From the NCBI GenBank assembly GCA_036375895.1, contig DASVBJ010000261.1, positions 1-13,900 on the forward strand: a DNA stretch of 13,900 nt, given 5' to 3'. Made by a program: the position numbers and the translations under genes. Under the pieces are notes generated by a model. The model ran no database searches, was not told the DNA's origin, and saw only the letters and a list, made by a program, of their open reading frames with translations. Numbering within the stretch: the stretch's first letter is position 1; every line of letters begins with the position of its first letter. Positions 1 through 8,941 of the stretch are shown one piece after another. The DNA is from DASVBJ01 sp036375895. Lineage in GTDB: Bacteria; Actinomycetota; Actinomycetes; JACCUZ01.

Positions 1-343
<343 letters not shown>

Positions 344-383
344 GCAGGGCTGCGGAGCGGCGCTCGGTGGAGTGCAGTTGGAC

Positions 384-406
384 CCGGTTTCAGCTGGCAG
401 AACCGG
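384..406 (+). terminator. Candidate terminator hairpin after the UvrA-like gene
   Basis: CCGGTT (384-389) pairs perfectly with AACCGG (401-406) across an 11-nt loop, 40 nt past the stop of the UvrA-like gene. No T tract follows, so this is at best a GC-type terminator. The spacer also holds a second hairpin nearer the tRNA, as expected between convergent genes. Confidence 0.3.
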
Positions 407-425
407 TCGGAAGTGCACATCACCG

Positions 426-445
426 CTGGTCAGCGACCGGACCAG
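426..445 (-). terminator. Candidate terminator hairpin after tRNA-Ala
   Basis: CTGGTC (426-431) pairs with GACCAG (440-445) over an 8-nt loop, a few bases beyond the 3' end of tRNA-Ala on the - strand. There is no clear T run. Position just past the last gene of the tRNA transcript is the main support; a shorter GGTC/GACC stem competes with it. Confidence 0.35.
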
Positions 446-451
446 AGGGAG

Positions 452-524
452 TGGAGACGAGGGGAATCGAACCCCTAACCCCCGCCTTGCAAAGGCGGTG
501 CTCTGCCAGTTGAGCTACGTCCCC
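452..524 (-). tRNA. tRNA-Ala (TGC)
   Basis: The reverse strand folds as a 73-nt tRNA: acceptor GGGGACG / CGTCTCC (one G-T wobble), D stem GCTC/GAGC, anticodon stem CCGCC/GGCGG with loop TTTGCAA (anticodon TGC, complement at 489-491), and T arm AGGGG-TTCGATT-CCCCT. The discriminator base is A. The next three bases are CTC, so CCA is not encoded and must be added by tRNA nucleotidyltransferase. The 5' end lies only 10 nt after the stop of the small DLW-39 gene, so both are probably on one transcript that RNase P cuts. The tRNA-Ile/tRNA-Ala pair outside an rRNA operon is usual next to actinobacterial gyrA. Confidence 0.97.
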
Positions 525-534
525 CGGGATGGGG

Positions 535-657
535 CTACTTGATCGGGTCGGTGGCCTCGGCCCACAGGTCACGCTCGCCACGCTCGGCGGTGATCTTGCG
601 GTAGGCCAGCAGGCCGGCGGCAGCGGCCATGGCGGCGACCAGCAGCTTCTTGGACAT
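535..657 (-). CDS. DLW-39 family small protein
   Basis: This 40-residue ORF reads MSKKLLVAAMAAAAGLLAYR then KITAERGERDLWAEATDPIK, ending at TAG (537-535). It matches by eye the actinobacterial small-protein family named for its Asp-Leu-Trp motif (here residues 30-32) and its length of about 39. The start is well supported: ATG at 657-655 with a strong GGAGGT Shine-Dalgarno six bases upstream (664-669). Two lysines are followed by a hydrophobic Ala/Leu stretch (residues 5-18) and then a charged tail, so it may be a single-span membrane or membrane-associated peptide; its function is unknown to me. It sits between tRNA-Ile and tRNA-Ala on the same strand with very short gaps and is probably co-transcribed with them. 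Confidence 0.85.
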   Translation of the reverse strand: MSKKLLVAAMAAAAGLLAYRKITAERGERDLWAEATDPIK

Positions 658-688
658 CTCGAGACCTCCGGCACCTGGTCGCGGGGAG

Positions 689-762
689 TGGGCCTAAGTG
701 GACTTGAACCACTGACCTCTGCCTTATCAGGGCAGCGCTCTAACCGACTGAGCTATAGGCCC
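689..762 (-). tRNA. tRNA-Ile (GAT)
   Basis: The reverse strand folds as a 74-nt tRNA: perfect acceptor GGGCCTA / TAGGCCC, D arm with AGCTCAGTCGGTTAGAGC, anticodon stem around loop CTGATAA (anticodon GAT, complement at 726-728), and T arm with GTGG-TTCAAGT-CCAC. The discriminator is A. CCA is not encoded (CTC follows). It is the first gene after the gyrase/DUF3566 terminator hairpin and leads a small cluster with the DLW-39 gene and tRNA-Ala. Confidence 0.97.
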
Positions 763-774
763 GTGCGCCGCGAA

Positions 775-805
775 AGACTACCTCACGACCGGCGCCGCCG
801 ACCAA
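775..805 (-). promoter_or_regulatory. Possible promoter of the tRNA-Ile/DLW-39/tRNA-Ala unit
   Basis: On the - strand TAGTCT (780-775) fits the actinobacterial -10 pattern TANNNT and lies 12 nt before the mature 5' end of tRNA-Ile. TTGGTC (805-800) is a partial -35 match at a 19-nt spacing. The -35 overlaps the loop of the upstream terminator hairpin. Called by eye; the spacing is one or two bases longer than ideal. Confidence 0.35.
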
Positions 806-833
806 CCCGATCGGCGGCCGGGCCGGCACCGGT
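788..833 (-). terminator. Terminator hairpin of the gyrBA-DUF3566 unit
   Basis: GCCGCCGA (794-801) pairs perfectly with TCGGCGGC (811-818) over a 9-nt loop, and an outer ACCGG (788-792) / CCGGT (829-833) pair closes it. The structure begins exactly at the DUF3566 stop codon. The - strand shows no strong T tract directly afterwards (TCTTTC comes about 14 nt later), which is common for GC-rich actinobacterial terminators. Confidence 0.5.
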
Positions 834-1314
834 CAGACGTCCTCGGTGAACGTGATGTGCAGACCACCGACGAGGCTCGACGCCAGGTTGTAGAGGAACG
901 ACGCCAGGGTCGACAGCGCGGTGAGCAGGACGACGTTGACCATGCAGAGCACCATCGTGATCGACATGACCTTGCCGAAGCCGACGTACTGGTAGATCGC
1001 GAACGACTCGTCGGAGCTGCGCTCCTTGGTGACGCTGTCGATCGTCCGTCCGACGGCGTCGAACACACCCATCGTGTCGAGCACCGACCAGAGCACCGCC
1101 ACGGCGACGACGGCGACGATGCCGAGCGCGACGGAGAGCAGGAAGGCCAGCTTCATCACCGACCAGGGGTCGACCCGCGCGAACACGAGCCTGGCCTTGC
1201 GGGCCACCCGGTGCGGGCTCGCAGCCGACGTCGCGGCCCCGGCCGCGACCGGCGGCATGGTCGCAGTCTGCTGGGCGCTGCGCCACCGGTCGTCGTGGCC
1301 CGAGCTCGTGCTGC

Positions 1315-1318
<4 letters not shown>
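833..1318 (-). CDS. DUF3566 family membrane protein
   Basis: This 161-residue protein has a Ser/Ala-rich N-terminus (about 1-35), a basic linker HRVARKARLVFARVDPWSV, and two hydrophobic spans at about 57-80 and 116-142. The RVDPWSVMKLAFLLS motif and the C-terminal GGLHITFTED are hallmarks of the actinobacterial DUF3566 family, whose genes lie directly after gyrA. The linked position and motifs make the family call solid; the molecular role is not established as far as I know. It starts with GTG at 1318-1316, overlapping the gyrA stop by 4 nt (GTGA), so its translation is probably coupled to gyrA. A hairpin follows its stop directly, so it should be the last gene of the gyrBA transcript. Confidence 0.88.
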
Positions 1319-3870
<2,552 letters not shown>

Positions 3871-3887
3871 GGCAGTTCAAGGTCCTT

Positions 3888-3917
3888 TCGTCGTACGGCG
3901 GGTCGTCGTACGGCGGC
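3888..3917. repeat. 15-bp tandem duplication in the gyrB-gyrA spacer
   Basis: TCGTCGTACGGCGGG (3888-3902) is followed directly by TCGTCGTACGGCGGC (3903-3917); 14 of 15 positions agree. The repeat fills most of the 46-nt gap between gyrB and gyrA, ends at the gyrB stop codon, and its left edge touches the gyrA Shine-Dalgarno region. Confidence 0.8.
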
Positions 3918-5965
3918 TAGATGTCGAGGAAGCGGACGTCCTTGGCGTTGCGCTGGATGAAGCTGCGCCGGGCCTCGACGTCCTCGCCCATCAGGGTGCT
4001 GAACAGGTCGTCGGCCTGGGCCGCCTCGTCGAGGGTGACCTGCAGCAGGATCCGGCTGTCGGGATCCATGGTGGTCTCCCACAGCTCCTTGGCCGGCATC
4101 TCACCGAGACCCTTGAAGCGCTGGATGCCGTCGTCCTTGGGCAGCTTCTTGCCCGCCTCGACGCCGGCGGCGATCAGGGCGTCGCGCTCGCGGTCGGAGT
4201 AGGCGTACTGGGGCGCCTCCTTGCCCGGCCACTTGATCTTGTAGAGCGGCGGCTGGGCGAGGTAGACGTGGCCGTGCTCGACGAGCGGCTTCATGAAGCG
4301 GAACAGCAGCGTCAGCAGCAGGGTGCGGATGTGCTGGCCGTCGACGTCGGCGTCCGCCATCAGGATGATCTTGTGATAGCGCAGCTTGGCGATGTCGAAG
4401 TCGTCGTGGATGCCGGTGCCGAGCGCCGTGATGATCGCCTGGACCTCGTTGTTCTGCAGCACCCGGTCGATGCGGGCCTTCTCGACGTTGAGGATCTTCC
4501 CGCGGATCGGCAGGATCGCCTGCGTGTGCGGGTCGCGGCCGCCGACCGCGCTGCCGCCGGCCGAGTCGCCCTCGACGATGAAGACCTCGCAGCGCGAGGG
4601 GTCGGTGAGCTGGCAGTCGCGCAGCTTGCCGGGCAGCCCGCCGGACTCGAGCAGCCCCTTGCGCCCGCGCGCGAGGTCGCGGGCCTTGCGGGCCGCCAAC
4701 CGGGCGCTCGCGGCGGCGACCGCCTTGCGGGCGATCTCCTTGCCCTCGCCGGGGTTCTTCTCCAGCCACTCGCCGAGCCGGTCGTTGAGCACGGTCTGGA
4801 CGAACGTCCGGGCCTCGGTGTTGCCGAGCTTGGTCTTGGTCTGACCCTCGAACTGCGGCTCGGAGAGCTTGATGGAGACGATCGCCGTGAGGCCCTCGCG
4901 GATGTCCTCGCCGGCGAGGTTGGCGTCCTTCTCCTTGAGCAGCCCCCACTGGCGCGCGAACTTGTTGACCAGGCCGGTCAACGCTGAGCGGAAGCCCTCC
5001 TCGTGGGTGCCGCCCTCGTGCGTGTTGATGGTGTTGGCGAAGGTGTAGACGGACTCGGTGAAGCCGTTGTTCCACTGCATCGAGACCTCGAGCGCCATGT
5101 GCCGCTCGGTGTCCTCGGCCTCGACCGCGATGATCGACGGGTGGGCCGCGCCCTTGGTGGCGTTGAGGTGGGCCACGAAGTCGGTGATGCCCCCCTCGTA
5201 GTGGTAGCGCACCTCGCGGATGCTGCCGTCCTCGGCCGGGTGCTGGGGCCGCTCGTCGCGCAGCGACAGCGTGAGCCCCTTGTTCAGGAAGGCCATCTCC
5301 TGGAAGCGCCGGGAGAGGGTCTCGAAGTCGTACTCGGTCGTCTCGAAGATGCCGGGGTCGGCCCAGAACGTCACCGTCGTGCCGGTCTCGTCGGTCGCCT
5401 CCCCCTTGGCGAGCGGCGCCTCCGGCACGCCACGCAGGTACGACTGCCGGTAGACCGCACCCTTGCGCACCTCGACCTCGACCCGCGAGGACAGCGCGTT
5501 GACCACCGACACGCCGACGCCGTGCAGGCCGCCGGACACGGCGTAGCCGCCACCGCCGAACTTCCCGCCGGCGTGCAGCACCGTGAGCACGACCTCGACG
5601 GCCGGCTTGCCCTCCGACGGGACGATGTCGACCGGGATGCCGCGGCCGTTGTCGACGACCCGGACGCCACCGTCGGGCAGGATCGTCACCTCGATGGTGT
5701 CGCAGTAGCCGGCCAGCGCCTCGTCGACGGAGTTGTCGACGACCTCGCTGACCAGGTGGTGCAGCCCGCGCTCGCCGGTCGAGCCGATGTACATGCCCGG
5801 CCGCTTGCGGACCGCGTCGAGCCCCTCGAGGACGGTGATGGCGCTCGCGTCGTAGGTGGTCGCCAGCGACGGCATCTCCGGCTCTGTCGCGTCAACGGTG
5901 GGCTCGGTGGAGGCGGTGTCGGCTGCCTGCTCGTTCGGGTCGTTCGGCTGGGTCAGCTCAGGCAC
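3917..5965 (-). CDS. gyrB: DNA gyrase subunit B
   Basis: This is the ATPase and metal-binding (Toprim) subunit of gyrase, 682 residues. The GHKL ATPase has SEVVDNSVDEALAG (Asn78 for Mg-ATP), DNGRGIPVD (105-113), the glycine lid around GGLHGVGVS (145-153) and the transducer-loop motif QTKTKLGN (375-382). The Toprim part has EGDSAGGSA with Glu465, and DADVD at 538-542. QRFKGLGEMPAKELWETTMDP near the C-terminus is the standard type II signature. About 38 residues precede the conserved core (YDASAITVLEGLDAVRKRPG); this low-complexity acidic N-terminus is longer than in E. coli, as often seen in actinobacteria. The start is GTG at 5965-5963 with GAAAGG six bases upstream. It leads gyrA and DUF3566. 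Confidence 0.98.
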   Translation of the reverse strand: MPELTQPNDPNEQAADTASTEPTVDATEPEMPSLATTYDASAITVLEGLDAVRKRPGMYIGSTGERGLHHLVSEVVDNSVDEALAGYCDTIEVTILPDGGVRVVDNGRGIPVDIVPSEGKPAVEVVLTVLHAGGKFGGGGYAVSGGLHGVGVSVVNALSSRVEVEVRKGAVYRQSYLRGVPEAPLAKGEATDETGTTVTFWADPGIFETTEYDFETLSRRFQEMAFLNKGLTLSLRDERPQHPAEDGSIREVRYHYEGGITDFVAHLNATKGAAHPSIIAVEAEDTERHMALEVSMQWNNGFTESVYTFANTINTHEGGTHEEGFRSALTGLVNKFARQWGLLKEKDANLAGEDIREGLTAIVSIKLSEPQFEGQTKTKLGNTEARTFVQTVLNDRLGEWLEKNPGEGKEIARKAVAAASARLAARKARDLARGRKGLLESGGLPGKLRDCQLTDPSRCEVFIVEGDSAGGSAVGGRDPHTQAILPIRGKILNVEKARIDRVLQNNEVQAIITALGTGIHDDFDIAKLRYHKIILMADADVDGQHIRTLLLTLLFRFMKPLVEHGHVYLAQPPLYKIKWPGKEAPQYAYSDRERDALIAAGVEAGKKLPKDDGIQRFKGLGEMPAKELWETTMDPDSRILLQVTLDEAAQADDLFSTLMGEDVEARRSFIQRNAKDVRFLDI

Positions 5966-6030
5966 AGGTCGCCTTTCGTCACGCGCGCGGAAGCCATCGA
6001 CGGTGGAGAGGGGCCGTCAAGGCCAACAGA

Positions 6031-6063
6031 GCGCACATAGGGAGTGCGTACCCCCGAATCCTA
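6031..6063 (-). promoter_or_regulatory. Possible gyrB promoter with start-site dyad
   Basis: On the - strand TAGGAT (6063-6058) fits the -10 pattern TANNNT about 93 nt before gyrB. No good -35 is seen. Just downstream, near the predicted start of transcription, lies the dyad CGCAC (6032-6036) / GTGCG (6044-6048) with a 7-nt centre; it could be an operator or a hairpin at the 5' end of the leader. A separate TTGACG (6020-6015) lacks a matching -10. Gyrase genes are often controlled by supercoiling, but nothing here proves that. Confidence 0.3.
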
Positions 6064-6130
6064 CCTGTTCGCGGGCCCAGAAACGCTCACCAGGGCCCGC
6101 TGGGGACGGCGCAGACGCCCGACCCGGGGT

Positions 6131-6144
6131 GGGGACATGTCCCC
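6131..6144. other. 14-bp perfect palindrome between dciA and gyrB
   Basis: GGGGACATGTCCCC reads the same on both strands. It lies about 90 nt past the dciA stop and about 165 nt upstream of gyrB, within a 270-nt gap (5966-6235) that holds no gene. As RNA it would form a 5-bp stem with a CAUG loop. It could be an operator for gyrB or part of a termination region. Confidence 0.5.
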
Positions 6145-6200
6145 CCACGCGGAGCGGGGGCTCGGAACGCTCTCGTGGCGATGCGGCCCGCTGCCACCCA

Positions 6201-6226
6201 GGGGGTCGTGGCGCCGGCGCGCCCCC
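6201..6226 (-). terminator. Candidate terminator hairpin after dciA
   Basis: GGGGG (6201-6205) and CCCCC (6222-6226) flank an inner palindrome GCGCCGGCGC (6211-6220), 9 nt past the dciA stop on the - strand. There is no T tract. It may end or attenuate the dnaN-gnd-recF-dciA transcript ahead of gyrB. Confidence 0.35.
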
Positions 6227-6235
6227 TCGCCCGGG

Positions 6236-6829
6236 TCAGCCGTAGGTGTCGCGGGGGCCGCGGCCGCGCACGCTCAGCGGGCCGCGCTTCCACGACGGCC
6301 CGCTCGGGCCCAGCACCTTCACGGCGGCGACCGTGCCGTGGCCGAGCTCCTCGTTCAGCCGCCGGACCAGGGAGGGGGCGAGCAGCCGCAGCTGGGTCGC
6401 CCAGGCGGTCGACTCGGCCCGCACGACGAGCTCTCCTCCGTCGAAGGCGACCGGCTCGCAGTGGCCGGCGAGCTCGGGCCCGACGATGACCGCCCACCGG
6501 CCCATCACGCCGCCTACCGCGGCATCGGTCTGCCAGCCCCGCTCGGCGAGCAGCCGGTCCAGCGCCGAGCCGAGCAGCTGCGGGTCGCGCTCGTCCGGGT
6601 GGGCACCGCTGCGCACGTCGACGGGTGTACGCCGGGACCGCCACCCGCCGCGCGACGAGCCGGAGCCGGCCGGGCCGCCGTCACGGTCGGCACCCTTGTC
6701 GGCGCGCCCGCCGGCGCGCAGGCCCTTGCGCCGGGCCTCGGCCTTTGCCGCGGCCAGCGCCTCGCGAGCCACGTCGAGGCCCGTGCGTGGGGGCTGCTCG
6801 GAAGGCGGGTCGGGTGGCTGCTCGGTCAC
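6236..6829 (-). CDS. dciA: DciA-type helicase-loader protein (DUF721)
   Basis: This 197-residue protein has a short Pro-rich N-terminus, a conserved helical motif GLDVAREALAAAKAEARRKG (17-36), a Gly/Arg-rich linker (about 37-75), and a DUF721 domain from about 83 to 177 with GRWAVIVGPELAGHCEP and STAWATQLRLLAPSLVRRLN. DUF721 proteins are the DciA family, which in bacteria without DnaC/DnaI helps load the replicative helicase DnaB; in actinobacteria they are encoded between recF and gyrB, as here. The function is inferred from the family. It starts with GTG at 6829-6827, overlapping the recF stop by 4 nt (GTGA). The last residues (RGRGPRDTYG) are typical of actinobacterial members. Confidence 0.9.
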   Translation of the reverse strand: MTEQPPDPPSEQPPRTGLDVAREALAAAKAEARRKGLRAGGRADKGADRDGGPAGSGSSRGGWRSRRTPVDVRSGAHPDERDPQLLGSALDRLLAERGWQTDAAVGGVMGRWAVIVGPELAGHCEPVAFDGGELVVRAESTAWATQLRLLAPSLVRRLNEELGHGTVAAVKVLGPSGPSWKRGPLSVRGRGPRDTYG

Positions 6830-7962
6830 CGCACCCGCCGTACCTCTCCGGCCATGACGTCGACGCGCGCGCCCGACAGCGCCTCCGGCACGTCACCGGC
6901 AACCGCGGCCGTGACGAGCACCTGCTCGGCGCCCGCCACCAGCTCGGCGAGCCGCTCGCGGCGGGTCGTGTCGAGCTCGGCAAAGACGTCGTCGAGCACC
7001 AGCACCGGCTCGCCGCCCTCCCCGCCCTCGCCCCGGAGCAGGTCGTAGGCCGCGAGCCGCAGCGCGAGCGCGTAGGACCAGGACTCGCCGTGGCTGGCGT
7101 AGCCCTTGGCCGGCAGCGGGCCGAGCTTGAGCACGAGGTCGTCGCGGTGCGGGCCGACCAGCGACACGCCGCGCTCGAGCTCGGTGCGGCGGATGGTCGC
7201 CAGCTCGTTCAGCATCGCGGCGGCCAGCACCTCGCGGTCCGGGACCAGCGGCACCTCGGGGCCCAGCGAGCTGCGGTAGTCGACGGTGGTGCTGCCGCCC
7301 GAGTCGGACACCGCGTCGTAGGCCTTGTCGACCAGCGGACGCAGCGCCTCGACCAGCTCGAGGCGGGCGGCGAGCAGCTCGGAGCCGGCCGTGGCGAGGT
7401 GGGTGTCCCACACCTCGAGGGTGCGCAGGTCGCCGCGGCCCGCGCGGACGCCGGCCCCGGCGGACTTGAGCAGCGCGTTGCGCTGCTTGAGCACCCGGTC
7501 GTAGTCGGAGCGCACCCCGGCGAAGCGCGGCGCACGGGCCACCAGCAGCTCGTCGAGGAACCTCCGGCGCTCGCCCGGGTCACCCTTGACCAGCGCGAGG
7601 TCCTCGGGGGCGAAGAGCACCGTGCGCAGGATGCCGAGGATCTCCCGCGGCCGCGGCACGGGCGCCCGGTTGACCCGGGCTCGGTTGGCCCGGCCCGGCG
7701 TGATCTCCACCTCCACCAGCATGGAGCGGCCGGACCGCACGATGCTGCCGCGCACGACCGCGCGCTCCGCGTCCAGCCGGACGAGTGGAGCGTCCTGCGC
7801 CACCCGGTGCGAGCCGAGCGTCGCGAGGTAGCCGATCGCCTCGACGAGGTTGGTCTTGCCCTGCCCGTTCGGACCGACGAGCGCGGTCACGCCCGGGCCG
7901 AGCGGCAGCTCGACCTCGGGGTAGGACCGGAAGTCGGAGAGCGACAGGTGGGCGACGTGCAC
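6826..7962 (-). CDS. recF: Recombination mediator RecF
   Basis: RecF is an SMC-like ATPase that, with RecO and RecR, loads RecA at single-strand gaps and stalled forks. The protein has 378 residues, a normal length. Walker A is GPNGQGKT (30-37), the N-terminal beta strand reads HVAHLSLSDFRSYP, the ABC-type signature is in YASHGESWSYALALRLA (about 288-304), and Walker B is VLVLDDVFAELD (320-331). VGPHRDDL is the conserved D-loop-side motif. SHGES in place of the more common S-x-GQ is usual in actinobacteria. It starts with GTG at 7962-7960, one base after the gnd stop, and overlaps dciA by 4 nt. Confidence 0.97.
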   Translation of the reverse strand: MHVAHLSLSDFRSYPEVELPLGPGVTALVGPNGQGKTNLVEAIGYLATLGSHRVAQDAPLVRLDAERAVVRGSIVRSGRSMLVEVEITPGRANRARVNRAPVPRPREILGILRTVLFAPEDLALVKGDPGERRRFLDELLVARAPRFAGVRSDYDRVLKQRNALLKSAGAGVRAGRGDLRTLEVWDTHLATAGSELLAARLELVEALRPLVDKAYDAVSDSGGSTTVDYRSSLGPEVPLVPDREVLAAAMLNELATIRRTELERGVSLVGPHRDDLVLKLGPLPAKGYASHGESWSYALALRLAAYDLLRGEGGEGGEPVLVLDDVFAELDTTRRERLAELVAGAEQVLVTAAVAGDVPEALSGARVDVMAGEVRRVR

Positions 7963-7963
7963 G

Positions 7964-8866
7964 TCAGGCCGGCTTCTCGACCTCGTGCTTCGCGATCTTG
8001 GTGACGGCGTGGCCGCCGAACTGGTTGCGCAGCGCCGCGACCGCCTTCATCGCCGGCGAGTCGTCCTGCCGGGAGGCGAACCGGGCGAACAGCGCCGCGG
8101 TGATGACCGGCATGGGTACGGCGTGGTTGATCGCCTCCTCCACCGTCCACCGGCCCTCGCCGGAGTCGTTGACGAAGCCCTGGATCTCGGCCAGCCCGGG
8201 GTCCTCGTCGAGCGCGCGGACCAGCAGGTCGAGCAGCCACGACCGGATCACCGTGCCCTGCGTCCAGGACCGGATCACCCCCGGCACGTCCTCGACGACC
8301 TCGCTCGCCGCGAGCAGCTCGTAGCCCTCTGCGTAGGCCTGCATCAGGCCGTACTCGATGCCGTTGTGGACCATCTTCGCGAAGTGTCCCGCGCCCACGG
8401 GGCCGGCGTGGACGAAGCCCGCCTCACCCTCGGGCCGCAACGCGTCGAAGGCGGGCTGCGCCTTGGCGACATCCTCGGCACCGCCGCCGACCATCAACGC
8501 GTAGCCGTTCTCGAGGCCCCAGACACCGCCGGACACGCCGGCGTCGACGAAGCCGATGCCGCGCTCGCGCAGGTGGGCCGCGTGCTCGGCGTCGTCGGTG
8601 TAGCGCGAGTTGCCGCCGTCGACGACGACGTCACCCTCGGCGAGCAGGTCGCCGAGCTCCCGGACAGTCGCCCGGGTCGCGTCACCGGCCGGCACCATCA
8701 CCCAGACCACCCGCGGCGAGGGGAGCCGGCCGACCAGGTCGGCCAGCGACGACGCGTCGCTGACGTCCGGGTTCCGGTCGTAGCCGACCACCGTGTGGCC
8801 GGCCCGTCGCAACCGCTCGCGCATGTTGCCGCCCATGCGGCCCAGCCCGACCAGTCCGATCTCCAT
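7964..8866 (-). CDS. gnd: 6-phosphogluconate dehydrogenase, short (likely NAD-type) form
   Basis: This enzyme oxidatively decarboxylates 6-phosphogluconate to ribulose 5-phosphate in the pentose phosphate pathway. The Rossmann domain begins at once with GLVGLGRMGGNM (4-15). The second strand ends in GYDRNPD (Asp30-Arg31); an acidic residue here favours NAD over NADP, an inference. Substrate and catalytic motifs are DGGNS (83-87), SGGVWG (112-117, where E. coli has SGGEEG) and KMVHNGIEYG (Lys164, Asn168, Glu171). At 300 residues it is the short class, lacking the long C-terminal domain of the about 470-residue enzyme. The start is ATG at 8866-8864 with AAGGGA 6 nt upstream. It lies between dnaN and recF, a position known in Streptomyces and relatives. 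Confidence 0.93.
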   Translation of the reverse strand: MEIGLVGLGRMGGNMRERLRRAGHTVVGYDRNPDVSDASSLADLVGRLPSPRVVWVMVPAGDATRATVRELGDLLAEGDVVVDGGNSRYTDDAEHAAHLRERGIGFVDAGVSGGVWGLENGYALMVGGGAEDVAKAQPAFDALRPEGEAGFVHAGPVGAGHFAKMVHNGIEYGLMQAYAEGYELLAASEVVEDVPGVIRSWTQGTVIRSWLLDLLVRALDEDPGLAEIQGFVNDSGEGRWTVEEAINHAVPMPVITAALFARFASRQDDSPAMKAVAALRNQFGGHAVTKIAKHEVEKPA

Positions 8867-8920
8867 GGGTGTCCCTTCGTGCGGTGGCGCGTCCCCTGGA
8901 CCCTAAGCCCGGGTGAGCCG

Positions 8921-8941
8921 GCGGGCCGGCCGGCCGCCCGC
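8921..8941 (-). terminator. GC-rich hairpin between dnaN and gnd
   Basis: GCGGGC (8921-8926) pairs with GCCCGC (8936-8941) over a 9-nt loop, directly after the dnaN stop on the - strand. No T tract. It could be a weak terminator or attenuator. TAGGGT (8905-8900) just downstream could be a -10 for gnd, but I see no -35. Confidence 0.3.
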
